A stretch of DNA of 17,632 nt from assembly GCA_964632485.1 (NCBI GenBank), contig CAZWDO010000024.1, positions 36,013 to 53,644 on the forward strand, read 5' to 3'. The position numbers were made by a program, and so were the translations under genes. This DNA comes from CAZWDO01 sp964632485 [NCBI: uncultured bacterium] (GTDB taxonomy: Bacteria; JAGOEH01). The notes beneath the pieces were generated by a model. That model was given only the letters and a program-made list of their open reading frames with translations, searched no databases and had not been told where the DNA came from. Shown here piece after piece: positions 1 through 7,795 of this stretch. The stretch's first letter is position 1. Each line of letters begins with the position of its first letter.

Positions 1-325
1 GATCCAGATAATCAATAAAACAAGGAATAAAATCAGCGCCGATCCGTTTTAAAATCGTAATGGCGCTGTTTCGAATAAAAAAATCCTTATGCCTTAGATA
101 AGGGAGCAGTTCGTTTACCGTATATTCAGTCGGATAGGAACTCAGGATATTAACAACCAGGTCATGAATGATCCTGGACGGGTCGGCCAGCGCTTGAACT
201 AAACCACTGACCGCGCGCGGGTTGTCGATAAAATAGCTGAGTTCTTCGACTGTTTCTTCACGAATCTGCTCCTCATCAGCCTTCAGGTTTTCAAGAAGTT
301 GGCTGATCGGATCCAAATCATCCAT
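1..325 (-). CDS. HEAT-repeat protein, N-terminal part (cut by window edge)
   Basis: The open frame starts at an ATG (complement of 323-325) and runs off the left edge, giving 108 residues with no stop. The protein begins MDDLDPISQLLENLKADEEQ and consists of paired amphipathic helices. Segments such as VSGLVQALADPSRIIHDLVV and VNELLPYLRHKDFFIRNSA have the spacing of HEAT/PBS-lyase-type repeats, in which helix A carries L-x-x-L-L and helix B starts after a D-x-x-x-R/I turn. HEAT proteins are usually protein-binding scaffolds; no enzyme motif is visible. Only 3 nt separate it from the stop of the upstream STAS gene, and its AGGA ribosome site lies inside that gene, so the two are probably translationally coupled. 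It may act with the STAS protein as a regulatory partner, which is inference. The full length and C-terminal domains cannot be seen. Confidence 0.72.
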   Translation of the reverse strand, partial: MDDLDPISQLLENLKADEEQIREETVEELSYFIDNPRAVSGLVQALADPSRIIHDLVVNILSSYPTEYTVNELLPYLRHKDFFIRNSAITILKRIGADFIPCFIDYLD

Positions 326-328
326 AAA

Positions 329-670
329 TCAATTCCTGGAAAAAGATTCGATAGCGGTTGTTTCATCATCGAATACATCGAATACTTTGGTCAATTGAGT
401 GACTTCGAAAACTTCTTTGACATACGATTGAAGATTGCATAATACGATGCGGCCTTCAGATTTTTTAACTTTTTTCAGGATCGAGACCAGTATGACTAAG
501 CCGGGACTGCTCACAAAATCGATATGGGCAAAATTCATGAGAACTTTTTTGCCTTGAGATGATAAAATTTCATCGATATTTTTGTTAATAGCATCCGAAG
601 CGTTTATGTCCATTCGACCGGCAAGGTCCAGAACATAAATATCGTTTTTCTGTCGTAATTTAACGTCCAT
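329..670 (-). CDS. STAS-domain protein, anti-sigma factor antagonist-like
   Basis: A 113-residue single-domain STAS protein, the usual length for SpoIIAA/RsbV-type anti-anti-sigma factors. The start is set by a perfect AAGGAGG seven bases upstream of the ATG at 670; a longer frame upstream overlaps the neighbouring gene and lacks such a site. The fold signature is clear: strand IYVLDLAGRMD near residues 11-21, then KKVLMNFAHIDFVSSPGLVI at 41-60. In classical members the phosphorylated serine sits in D-S-S/A-G-L. Here the motif reads S54-S55-P56-G57-L58, so the phospho-acceptor position (S55) is kept, but the preceding Asp is Ser and the next residue is Pro. In the family, dephosphorylated protein binds an anti-sigma kinase and frees a sigma factor or other output. 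No kinase, phosphatase or sigma gene is in view. It lies 16 nt after the upstream small gene and 3 nt before the HEAT gene. Confidence 0.85.
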   Translation of the reverse strand: MDVKLRQKNDIYVLDLAGRMDINASDAINKNIDEILSSQGKKVLMNFAHIDFVSSPGLVILVSILKKVKKSEGRIVLCNLQSYVKEVFEVTQLTKVFDVFDDETTAIESFSRN

Positions 671-686
671 GAAAATCCTCCTTGGA

Positions 687-1016
687 TTATGTTTCAAAAT
701 CGATTCGAATAATTTCTCCACAACGACAATACACGAGAATATACTCAATAGCTTCGCCCTGCCGGATCGCTTCTATTCGGGGAAGTGGCAGGGAGCTTTG
801 GGTCTGGTTCTTTACTTGTTGGCTGATGACGCGTTCTTTAATAGAAGCGGGAAGGGCCGAAGGGATTTTCGCTGGTATGATCTCCTTCTCGCTTTGCCGT
901 AGCACATCCACGATATCCGCTTTGATCACCCGACCTGATTTTAATTTGATTCTTTCTTTGTCTACAGGGGGGTTGTCAAGAATTTCTGTCAGCAATTCAA
1001 AATCTTTTGGATTCAT
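687..1016 (-). CDS. conserved-looking small protein of unknown function (CxCG near C terminus)
   Basis: A 109-residue protein starting MNPKDFELLTEIL at 1016, preceded by a modest AGGTG site. An in-frame ATG at 1064 would add 16 residues but has no ribosome site. I do not recognise the family. Residues 20-45 look like a small beta domain (RIKLKSGRVIKADIVDVL) of the kind found in short nucleic-acid or regulator proteins. The middle (48-85) is rich in Pro, Ser and Gln, and the end (88-109) is a beta-rich EYILVYCRCGEIIRIDF with Cys97 and Cys99. Only two cysteines are present, so a complete zinc ribbon within one chain is unlikely. The gene ends 16 nt before the STAS start and follows the kinase-like gene by 67 nt, so it probably shares their transcript. 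A role in STAS signalling is only a guess from position. Confidence 0.6.
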   Translation of the reverse strand: MNPKDFELLTEILDNPPVDKERIKLKSGRVIKADIVDVLRQSEKEIIPAKIPSALPASIKERVISQQVKNQTQSSLPLPRIEAIRQGEAIEYILVYCRCGEIIRIDFET

Positions 1017-1083
1017 TAACACCTGCTTTACCCTTAATTTAATCGAATAAATCTTCCATGTCAAGTAATAATTTTAAAAAAAA

Positions 1084-2034
1084 TTAACCGTCCGATAAAT
1101 TTTGTAAAAATTTTGCTGAAATCGGTTGATTTTGGGCTTCCAGACAGGCAAGTATCATTCCAATTTCCGGGTTGTAGGCTTTTTTTCCCAGTACGATATA
1201 GTTTGACGAGTCTGTGAATTGAGTTTCCAGGTTGGCCCTCATTAATGGATTATTGAAAAGACTCCCAATAGGGTAAAGGATATGAGTACTGAAATTCATT
1301 TGCTTAAAGACAGCGATAATTTGCCGGGCGAAATCGGCATTGGATGAATCGATAATTTGCCGTGCATCTTCGTTTCCCTTTTCTAATAAAGAAAAAACCA
1401 GAGCGCAACAGGAACTGATCATTCCTTTCGGATCGGGGTTTTGGTAAACTTTTGACACAATTTGCGGTAAATTTTCAACTTCATAAAAAAGGCATAACTC
1501 CCGATAGAGTTCTGGCGCTTCGCATAACCCGTCATGGTGCGCCAATCCTTTATGTAAGGCTAAGGAACCGATATAATATCCGCTTCCCTCGTCACCCAGT
1601 AAATATCCATATCCGCCGGCGCGGTATTCTTTTTGGTGATAGATACCATAAACAATCGAGCCGGTTCCGGAAATGGCGATAACTCCGCCTTTTCCGGCGG
1701 AAGCTCCCATGGCTGCTGCAAAGGCATCGTGATGCACGATAATGCTGGCTGAATAGGCGTTGTTTTTTTCCAGCCAGGAATCTTTAATTCGTTGCTGGTC
1801 CTCAGCCCGCCCCGCTCCGGAAAGCCCGAAACCAATCCCGGCAAGCTCATCCGCCGGGATACTCTGCATGAGATGGGTGACTAACACTGATAGATTTTCA
1901 ATAGTTTTATGGATTCCGATATTATTGATATTGGAGGGACCTCCCGAAGCATGGGCCTGAATTTGTCCCTTGTCATTCACTAAAACTCCTTTGGAACTGG
2001 TTCCTCCTCCATCGATTCCAATATAGTAATTCAT
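1084..2034 (-). CDS. BadF/BadG/BcrA/BcrD ATPase family protein, N-acetylglucosamine kinase-like
   Basis: A 316-residue protein of the ASKHA (actin/hexokinase-like) ATPase fold. Phosphate-1 loop IGIDGGGTSSKGV lies at residues 5-17. Asp103 in HHDAFAA matches the usual catalytic-base position of this family, the second phosphate loop AISGTGSIVYG is at 120-130, and a conserved GDEGSG at 147-152 follows. Length and motif order match N-acetylglucosamine kinase-like members, which phosphorylate amino sugars salvaged from cell wall or chitin; the family also holds benzoyl-CoA reductase activators, but those are shorter and carry iron-sulfur cysteines not seen here. The start has AAAGGAA upstream. It lies 44 nt downstream of the nuclease gene and probably shares its transcript. 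No sugar transporter or deaminase is adjacent, so the substrate is inferred from family only. Confidence 0.88.
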   Translation of the reverse strand: MNYYIGIDGGGTSSKGVLVNDKGQIQAHASGGPSNINNIGIHKTIENLSVLVTHLMQSIPADELAGIGFGLSGAGRAEDQQRIKDSWLEKNNAYSASIIVHHDAFAAAMGASAGKGGVIAISGTGSIVYGIYHQKEYRAGGYGYLLGDEGSGYYIGSLALHKGLAHHDGLCEAPELYRELCLFYEVENLPQIVSKVYQNPDPKGMISSCCALVFSLLEKGNEDARQIIDSSNADFARQIIAVFKQMNFSTHILYPIGSLFNNPLMRANLETQFTDSSNYIVLGKKAYNPEIGMILACLEAQNQPISAKFLQNLSDG

Positions 2035-2078
2035 GTAATTCCTTTCATTGTTAATTAGCGGTTATCTAATTTATAGTG

Positions 2079-2894
2079 TTAATGGTTTGAAGTGGACTCG
2101 CACCCGAACCACCAAATCAAATCCTTGTTTGCTTCAACTTTATCTTCAATTGAGTCCGGCAGTTGATGAAAAAAGTCAAAACCTGTTACTTTTTCCACGC
2201 TATCAACAGTGACCGCATAAGTCATGAGCGGATTGTCGCCGGCATCTTGAGAGATAATGAAACCAATCGCTTTCGCCTCCTGTCCAGAATGATAATCGAG
2301 AAGTACTTTATAGAAAAAATGGGGGACACTGATTTTATTATTGCCAATCGTTGGCAGGCCATCTTCTAAAATACCGCCTACGACAATATAAATCGAATCA
2401 AAGCGGGTAGCCCATTCACGGGTCATGTTTTCAAGCTTTTTCCAAATTCCACGGTTGAATGTAGGTTTTTGCGGCGAGATATTGGTTAAATAAAAGGATT
2501 CATCCATTAGCTTTTGCGACCACGAAAAATCAGCCGCAGATGCCAGATGACCCCGATCATATCCTGTGCGCTGATAATCATCCGTTCGAGTGGAATTTAT
2601 TTTTAGCTGTGGATCAGGAATAAACCGGTTGCTTCGTCGGGTTTTTATATCAGCGCCGATCTGAGTTTTTTTTAAAATGTATGCCACCCAGCCGGCTTGT
2701 TTGTGTTTCCTGTTATAGGATAAGATGTATCCTTCATGACGAATAATATCATCACCGGGAAAAATCAGAGGGAGACCCGGCGCGTCAAGGTTTTTCTCCG
2801 GAATGATCTCCCCGGGGCGTTGATTTCTTATTCCGATGCATCCTGTATGGATCACCAGAAAAAGCATAATCAGTCTCTTAAAAGTATTCAGCAT
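2079..2894 (-). CDS. DNA/RNA non-specific endonuclease (NUC family), exported or lipoprotein
   Basis: A 271-residue member of the beta-beta-alpha-metal (His-Me finger) nuclease family of Serratia NucA. The hallmark DRGH is at residues 113-116 within GYDRGHLASAADFSWS, His116 being the general base. The metal-binding Asn is expected in FNRGIW (Asn147), with a Glu at 155 in the following helix. The N terminus (residues 5-18) is hydrophobic and is followed by Cys19 in IHTGC. This resembles a bacterial lipobox, but the -3 residue is His, so lipid attachment is uncertain; export is likely. The family degrades DNA and RNA with Mg2+, usually for nutrient scavenging. A good AAGGAG site precedes the ATG. 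It is the first gene of the leftward string and is divergent from pyruvate kinase. Confidence 0.93.
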   Translation of the reverse strand: MLNTFKRLIMLFLVIHTGCIGIRNQRPGEIIPEKNLDAPGLPLIFPGDDIIRHEGYILSYNRKHKQAGWVAYILKKTQIGADIKTRRSNRFIPDPQLKINSTRTDDYQRTGYDRGHLASAADFSWSQKLMDESFYLTNISPQKPTFNRGIWKKLENMTREWATRFDSIYIVVGGILEDGLPTIGNNKISVPHFFYKVLLDYHSGQEAKAIGFIISQDAGDNPLMTYAVTVDSVEKVTGFDFFHQLPDSIEDKVEANKDLIWWFGCESTSNH

Positions 2895-2917
2895 ACGACT
2901 CCTTCGCTTAATATTAA

Positions 2918-2946
2918 TATTTAATAAAAAAAAGGTCGTACCGCAA
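2918..2946 (-). promoter_or_regulatory. possible promoter of the leftward nuclease operon
   Basis: Read on the minus strand, TTGCGG (complement of 2941-2946) is followed after 17 bases by TAAATA (complement of 2918-2923), about 25 nt before the nuclease start. Position is right, but the match to consensus is only fair and the region is AT-rich. Confidence 0.3.
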
Positions 2947-2995
2947 GATTTTTTTTACACTTGCAATTTTTATTTTTTGTTTTAAATTAAAACCA

Positions 2996-3024
2996 TTGGC
3001 TATTTTCATTTGTACAATTTATAT
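2996..3024 (+). promoter_or_regulatory. putative pyk promoter
   Basis: TTGGCT (2996-3001), a 17-base spacer and TTATAT (3019-3024) form a fair sigma-70-type promoter that would start transcription near 3031, about 48 nt before the pyruvate kinase start. The -10 lies inside the inverted repeat at 3014-3040. Confidence 0.4.
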
Positions 3025-3040
3025 CAGTAGTATAAATTGT
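3014..3040. promoter_or_regulatory. perfect 10-bp inverted repeat, candidate operator for pyk
   Basis: ACAATTTATA (3014-3023), a 7-base spacer and TATAAATTGT (3031-3040) form a perfect palindrome that covers the putative -10 and the expected start point. This placement suits a dimeric repressor, but no cognate regulator gene is present in the window. It could also fold as a weak RNA hairpin in the leader. Confidence 0.45.
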
Positions 3041-3078
3041 CGATTTAAAAAATTTCTAACTGTTTTATGGAGGCTATT

Positions 3079-4509
3079 ATGAAATTTTGTCGAACGAAAA
3101 TATTGGCAACGTTGGGGCCGGCTTCGAATAGCCCCGAAAATATTGAAAAACTTTACGATGCCGGGATAGACGCAGTTCGTCTCAATTGTTCCCATGCGAC
3201 TCCCGGTCAATTAAAGGAATTAATTGCCATAATCAGGGATATCGCCCGGCGGAAAAAAGTATCCTTGCCCATTCTGTTGGATTTGCAGGGACCCAAAATT
3301 CGCACCGGTATCTGTCCTGAAGGAGTTAATTCGATTTTTTATGCCGACGGTTCAACGGTGGAAATTACTAAAGGACTCTATTTGTCGGAAACAGAAATAT
3401 CTGTACAACCCGCATCATTAGTGGACGAATTGGTAGTTGGGGATATCATTCGCATCAAGGACGGTCTGATCCAGGTAAAAGTGGAATCAATAATAGAAAC
3501 CCACGTCTATGCGCAGGTGATCGATGGCGGTGATTTACCTGGGAAACAAGGTGTCATTGTACCCGGAAAAGGTCATTCTATCCCTTCATTGACTCAAAAG
3601 GATCGTACATTTATTGATCTTGCTGTAGCCGAATCGATTGATTTTATTAGTCTTTCGTTCGTCCGTAAAGTGGAAGATGTTACGCAGTTAAAACAGGAAT
3701 TGCTCAATCGGGGAGCTCGTATTCCTATTATTGCTAAAATTGAGACAACAGAGGCCGTTGAGGAAATTATAGATATTTTGACAGAAGCCGATGGGATTAT
3801 GGTGGCGCGAGGGGACCTGGCAGTTGAAATCAGTTTTGAGCGTTTGCCCTGGGTTCAAAAACGTTTGATATCAGAAGCAAATCGCGCCGGGAAGCTGGTT
3901 ATTGTGGCAACGCAAATGTTGGAAAGCATGATTAAAAACCCCCAGCCAACACGCGCAGAAGTGATGGATGTCGCCAATGCTGTCTTTGACGGCGCTGACC
4001 TTGTAATGCTATCCGGAGAAACGGCAATGGGCGATTATCCTGCTCGAGCGGTGCGCGTTATGGAGCAAATCAGCTCAGAATCGGAAAATGTTCACGATCT
4101 AATGCATATTACCAGCTTAGTCCCGCAAAACCAAACTCAAGCGCTTGCCGATGCCGCTGTGCAGGTTTCCCGCCACCTCTCTTGCGCGGCGATTGCCGTG
4201 TTGACTGAATCCGGCAGTACTGCCTGGTGGATTGCCAAACTTAAACCCGATGTCCCGATTTTCGCCTTTACCTTAAATCCTGCAATTTATAACCGTTTGA
4301 ATATGGGGTGGGGTATTATTCCGCAACTTATTTCAACTACCCATCATCAACCGGGTGAACATCCGCTGGCATTTTGGGAAGAAACCATTCAAAAAGCTCT
4401 TTTATCCTATGATATCCGGCATCCATCCACCATTTGCCTGGTAGGTGGAACGCCTTTAGGTATCGGCCAAACGACAAATTTTATTAAAATTATTGAATTA
4501 ACAGAATGA
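3079..4509 (+). CDS. pyk: pyruvate kinase
   Basis: Catalyses phosphoenolpyruvate + ADP to pyruvate + ATP in the cytoplasm, the last step of glycolysis. The 476 residues match the usual bacterial length without the extra C-terminal PEP-utiliser domain seen in some Firmicutes. Motifs in order are TKILATLGPAS at the N terminus, RLNCSH (34-39, usually RLNFSH), LLDLQGPKIRTG, the active-site IIAKIETTEAVEEI, MVARGDLAVEI and the signature ATQMLESMIKNPQPTRAEV followed by DLVMLSGETAMGDYP. An in-frame ATG lies 12 nt upstream at 3067, but the GGAGG at 3069-3073 sits correctly only for the ATG at 3079, so that start was chosen. It appears monocistronic: 352 nt of non-coding DNA follow before dnaK. Confidence 0.97.
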   Translation: MKFCRTKILATLGPASNSPENIEKLYDAGIDAVRLNCSHATPGQLKELIAIIRDIARRKKVSLPILLDLQGPKIRTGICPEGVNSIFYADGSTVEITKGLYLSETEISVQPASLVDELVVGDIIRIKDGLIQVKVESIIETHVYAQVIDGGDLPGKQGVIVPGKGHSIPSLTQKDRTFIDLAVAESIDFISLSFVRKVEDVTQLKQELLNRGARIPIIAKIETTEAVEEIIDILTEADGIMVARGDLAVEISFERLPWVQKRLISEANRAGKLVIVATQMLESMIKNPQPTRAEVMDVANAVFDGADLVMLSGETAMGDYPARAVRVMEQISSESENVHDLMHITSLVPQNQTQALADAAVQVSRHLSCAAIAVLTESGSTAWWIAKLKPDVPIFAFTLNPAIYNRLNMGWGIIPQLISTTHHQPGEHPLAFWEETIQKALLSYDIRHPSTICLVGGTPLGIGQTTNFIKIIELTE

Positions 4510-4541
4510 ATGGATGCGACGGACCGTAATTTAAAAACGTA

Positions 4542-4571
4542 GAGTGGCCCTATAATTTCGGGAGTGGCCCT
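4542..4571. repeat. 10-bp direct repeat with 20-bp period
   Basis: GAGTGGCCCT occurs at 4542-4551 and again at 4562-4571, exactly two helical turns apart, just after pyk. A TATAAT (4551-4556) begins at the last base of the first copy. It could be a pair of protein-binding sites on one face of the helix. Confidence 0.4.
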
Positions 4572-4643
4572 TGTGTTCTGAAAAATAGGCCATAAAAAAA
4601 TAAAGGGAACAGAATCGCTCCCGGAGATGTTTTTTCATTACCG

Positions 4644-4685
4644 GATAATGCCCGTTTGTACATTTTTAGTCAAAATGGCATTATC
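4644..4685. repeat. 9-bp perfect inverted repeat between pyk and dnaK
   Basis: GATAATGCC (4644-4652) pairs with GGCATTATC (4677-4685) across 24 bases. No T-run follows, so it is not a standard terminator. It may be an operator or RNA stem. A terminator for pyk is otherwise not obvious: the GGGA...TCCC stem before TTTTTT at about 4605-4636 is too weak to call. Confidence 0.4.
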
Positions 4686-4770
4686 TATATGAATTTTGCC
4701 TTTCTGACATTAAAACGCATAAATTGTCAATATTCATAACTTCTTGTCTTTTAGATTGTTGCAGGCTCTT

Positions 4771-4797
4771 TTGGCTTGGCATATTTCATGCTATACT
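4771..4797 (+). promoter_or_regulatory. possible dnaK promoter region
   Basis: TATACT (4792-4797) is a good -10; TTGGCT (4771-4776) is the best -35 but is only 15 bases away. A half-site GAGTGTTAG (4802-4810) resembles the right arm of the HrcA operator CIRCE, but the left arm is absent. A small palindrome ATGTT-TTGC-AACAT (4816-4829) lies in the leader. Heat-shock control is therefore unresolved. Confidence 0.3.
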
Positions 4798-4861
4798 TTA
4801 AGAGTGTTAGTTTTTATGTTTTGCAACATTTAACCTCAGAAATGACAAGGAGGCTCAATAT

Positions 4862-6787
4862 ATGAGTAAGATTATCGGAATCGATTTAGGAACGACGAAC
4901 TCATGTGTCGCTGTAATGGAAGGTGGTGAACCTGTAGTTATAGCCAACAGTGAAGGGGGTCGTACAACGCCATCGGTAGTAGCGTTCACAAAGTCTGGCG
5001 AACGATTAGTGGGACAGGCGGCGAAGCGTCAATCCATAACGAATCCCCAAAATACGGTATATTCAATTAAACGCTTTATGGGACGACGTTATAGCGAAGT
5101 CTCTTCCGAGATGAAGATAATTCCATACAAAGTCATCAGTGGCGCCAACGATCAGGCGATGGTGGATATCAGTGGGAAAAACTATTCGCCGCCGGAGATT
5201 TCGGCGATGGTTTTGCAGAAAATGAAACAAACCGCTGAAGATCATTTAGGGCAGAAAGTCACGCAAGCAGTCATTACAGTACCGGCCTATTTTAATGATG
5301 CCCAACGTCAGGCGACTAAAGATGCGGGGAAAATTGCCGGTTTGGAAGTGTTACGCATTATCAATGAGCCTACGGCTGCTGCCTTAGCCTACGGTTTGGA
5401 TAAAAAAAGAGATGAAAAAATTGCTGTTTACGATTTGGGTGGCGGCACATTTGACGTATCGATTCTTGAGATTGGCGACAATGTGGTTGAAGTTCTTTCC
5501 ACCAATGGAGATACGCATCTGGGTGGCGATGATTTTGACAAGCGGATTATGGATTGGTTGGCGGATGAGTTTCAGAAGATGGAGGGAATTGATCTGCGTA
5601 AGGATCCTATGGCCTTACAACGCTTGAAGGAATCGGCTGAAAAGGCGAAGATCGAACTGAGCGGTTCGATGCAGACGGATATCAATCTACCGTTTGTTAC
5701 GGCCGACAGCAATGGGCCGAAACATTTGAACGTGACATTGACGCGATCGAAATTTGAACAATTGATTGATGATTTGTTGCAGCGTACGCTGGAGCCTTGC
5801 CGAATGGCTATGCGCGACGCCAAGTTGAACTCCGGCGATATTAATGAAGTTGTTCTGGTAGGGGGTTCCACTCGTATCCCCAAGGTACAGGAGATGGTCC
5901 GCAAATTTTTTGATAGAGAACCTCATCGCGGCGTGAATCCGGACGAAGTGGTCGCTATTGGCGCTGCTGTACAGGGTGGCGTTCTGGCCGGCGAAGTCAA
6001 GGATATTCTACTGCTGGATGTTACTCCGTTGTCCCTCGGTATTGAAACCTTAGGTTCTGTATTTACAAAATTAATCGAGCGAAATACCACCATACCTACC
6101 AAAAAAACCGAAGTATTTTCAACGGCTTCGGATAATCAGACCTCAGTGGAAATCCATGTATTACAGGGCGAGCGTCCGATGGCTCGTGATAACCGCACCT
6201 TGGGCAAGTTCATCCTGGACGGAATTCCACCCGCGCCGCGCGGAATTCCCCAAGTCGAAGTAACTTTCGATATTGATGCCAACGGTATTCTGCACGTTTC
6301 CGCTAAAGATAAGGCCACTAATAAGGAGCAAAGCATTCGCATCGAAGCCTCATCCGGGATTAATGATTCCGATATTGACCGCATGGTGCGAGAAGCCAAA
6401 GAGCATGAAGCCGAAGACTCAAAACGCAAGGAATTGATTGAGACTCATAATCGGGCTGATCAACTGGTTTATGAGACTGAAAAGAATCTCCGTGAAATGG
6501 GAGATAAAATCAACGGCGACGATAAAAATAAACTGGAAAATGCGATTAATCGCCTGAAGGATGTTAATAAAAGTGATAATGTCGATGAGATTAAACAGGC
6601 CTTGGATCAAGTAACCCAGACCTGGCATACAATCGCTTCACAAATTTATCAACAAACGGGTGGAGCAGGGGGGGGAGCTGGAGCTCCGCCTAATGCCGGC
6701 AACGACGCCGGGCCTCAACCCAAGCAGGAAGCTCCTAAAGCCGATAAAGATGGAGCGGTTGATGCAGATTATGAAGTTGTAGAATAG
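4862..6787 (+). CDS. dnaK: molecular chaperone DnaK (Hsp70)
   Basis: ATP-dependent chaperone that binds exposed hydrophobic peptide segments and cycles with DnaJ and GrpE. The 641 residues match the family. The nucleotide-binding domain opens with [20 protein letters not shown], followed by [20 protein letters not shown], the phosphate-2 loop [16 protein letters not shown] and [14 protein letters not shown]. The substrate-binding domain includes [13 protein letters not shown] and the helical lid, and the C-terminal tail is Gly/Ala/Pro-rich, ending in DADYEVVE. The start has an excellent AAGGAGG seven bases upstream. A strong terminator follows, separating it from grpE. The order dnaK then grpE, with no hrcA or dnaJ in view, differs from the common hrcA-grpE-dnaK-dnaJ arrangement. 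Confidence 0.98.
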   Translation: MSKIIGIDLGTTNSCVAVMEGGEPVVIANSEGGRTTPSVVAFTKSGERLVGQAAKRQSITNPQNTVYSIKRFMGRRYSEVSSEMKIIPYKVISGANDQAMVDISGKNYSPPEISAMVLQKMKQTAEDHLGQKVTQAVITVPAYFNDAQRQATKDAGKIAGLEVLRIINEPTAAALAYGLDKKRDEKIAVYDLGGGTFDVSILEIGDNVVEVLSTNGDTHLGGDDFDKRIMDWLADEFQKMEGIDLRKDPMALQRLKESAEKAKIELSGSMQTDINLPFVTADSNGPKHLNVTLTRSKFEQLIDDLLQRTLEPCRMAMRDAKLNSGDINEVVLVGGSTRIPKVQEMVRKFFDREPHRGVNPDEVVAIGAAVQGGVLAGEVKDILLLDVTPLSLGIETLGSVFTKLIERNTTIPTKKTEVFSTASDNQTSVEIHVLQGERPMARDNRTLGKFILDGIPPAPRGIPQVEVTFDIDANGILHVSAKDKATNKEQSIRIEASSGINDSDIDRMVREAKEHEAEDSKRKELIETHNRADQLVYETEKNLREMGDKINGDDKNKLENAINRLKDVNKSDNVDEIKQALDQVTQTWHTIASQIYQQTGGAGGGAGAPPNAGNDAGPQPKQEAPKADKDGAVDADYEVVE

Positions 6788-6796
6788 ACTTTCATC

Positions 6797-6828
6797 ATGC
6801 GGAAGGGGGGTATCCCTTCCGCATTTTT
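6797..6828 (+). terminator. Rho-independent terminator between dnaK and grpE
   Basis: ATGCGGAAGGG (6797-6807) pairs perfectly with CCCTTCCGCAT (6814-6824) across a 6-base loop and is followed by a T-run to 6828. It lies 10 nt after the dnaK stop. Only 52 bases remain before grpE, so grpE is served by read-through or by a promoter in that short AT-rich stretch. Confidence 0.92.
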
Positions 6829-6880
6829 ACGTTAATAATTTTTTGGTTTTTTTATTTTTTATAGGATGAAAGGATGAGTT

Positions 6881-7480
6881 ATGTCTCGGGATTCGCAGAA
6901 TCAGGATAGACCGGAAGAATATCTCGAACCGGACGAAACGCTCCATGACGAGCCCGTGTCAGAGGAGATGGACGGTACGAATGTGACCGGGGATCAATCG
7001 GCAAATGCTGATGAAAAATCAGTGCCCCAGGAAATTGACTATATTGATCAACTTAAACGTTTACAAGCTGAATTCAGCAATTACCGCAAGCGGGTGAACA
7101 AAGAAAAAGAGATGTGGAGCGCCCAGTCCGTCGGTGATTTTATTCGCAAATTATTACCTGTGTTGGCGGATATTGAACGGGCCATGGCGCAACAAAGTGA
7201 GCCCCAAACCGAACATGAGAAGGGTTTTTATTTGATCGGCAATAAGTTTATCGAGCTGTTGAAAAAGGAAGGTTTGGAAGAAATTGATTGCTTAAATCAG
7301 CCCTTTGACCCTAATATTCATGATGCCATTCAGGTGCAACGTATTGAATCGGGTAATGATAACTATGTTTTAATGGTTTTTGATAAGGGCTATCGCTATC
7401 GCGAAACCATTATCCAACATGCAAAAGTGATTGTCAGTAGTCTTGAATCGCCGGATACGGATTCCGATTCCACAAGCTAA
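6881..7480 (+). CDS. grpE: nucleotide exchange factor GrpE
   Basis: Promotes ADP release from DnaK, completing the Hsp70 cycle. The 199 residues comprise an acidic, disordered N terminus (1-50), a long dimerising helix containing the signature LKRLQAEFSNYRKRVNKEKE (about 59-78), and a C-terminal beta domain with the typical hallmarks NQPFDPNIHDAIQVQ and MVFDKGYRYRETIIQHAKVI. The ATG at 6881 is preceded by AAAGGA. It is the first gene of a close-packed run with FmdB, thioredoxin reductase, a thioredoxin fusion and OsmC (gaps of 10-24 nt), so it is probably co-transcribed with redox genes rather than strictly with dnaK. Confidence 0.96.
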   Translation: MSRDSQNQDRPEEYLEPDETLHDEPVSEEMDGTNVTGDQSANADEKSVPQEIDYIDQLKRLQAEFSNYRKRVNKEKEMWSAQSVGDFIRKLLPVLADIERAMAQQSEPQTEHEKGFYLIGNKFIELLKKEGLEEIDCLNQPFDPNIHDAIQVQRIESGNDNYVLMVFDKGYRYRETIIQHAKVIVSSLESPDTDSDSTS

Positions 7481-7492
7481 GGAGAATGGATT

Positions 7493-7771
7493 ATGCCCAC
7501 CTATGATTATTTGTGTGAAAGCTGCCAGAAGCGGTTTGAGAAACTTCAATCGATTCAGGATGATCCGATTAGGGTATGTCCGGATTGCGGCGGTAAAGTT
7601 AAGCGCTTAATTTCAGGCGGTTCCGGTTTGATTTTTAAAGGTTCGGGGTTTTATATCACGGATTATAAAAAAAAAGGCAGCAGTGAAGGCAGTGAAGCTG
7701 GTAGTAATTCGAAACCGTCAACGGATAAAAGCGCGTCTTCGCCTTCCAAAACAGATAAAAAAGAAAGTTGA
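7493..7771 (+). CDS. FmdB-family zinc-ribbon protein
   Basis: A 92-residue protein with the N-terminal MPTYDYLCESCQKRFEKLQS typical of the FmdB/CxxC putative regulatory family. Cys8, Cys11, Cys29 and Cys32 form two CxxC knuckles that should bind one zinc ion. The family phenylalanine/glycine stretch GSGLIFKGSGFYITDYKKK follows, and then a low-complexity Ser/Lys tail (63-92) that is probably unstructured. The family is widespread and often annotated as regulatory, but its biochemical role is not established. It begins 12 nt after grpE with AAGGAG and is followed after 24 nt by thioredoxin reductase; a thiol-related role is inferred from context only. Confidence 0.9.
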   Translation: MPTYDYLCESCQKRFEKLQSIQDDPIRVCPDCGGKVKRLISGGSGLIFKGSGFYITDYKKKGSSEGSEAGSNSKPSTDKSASSPSKTDKKES

Positions 7772-7795
7772 AGGCCATTCGGAAAGGAGAGAGCT

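Noticed and set aside
4605-4636. Terminator after pyk (GGGA...TCCC followed by T-run)
   Set aside because: The stem has only four pairs around a 10-base loop, and 12 bases separate it from the T-run.
4784-4810. CIRCE operator upstream of dnaK
   Set aside because: Only the right half (GAGTGTTAG) resembles the consensus; the base positions expected to form the left half do not match.
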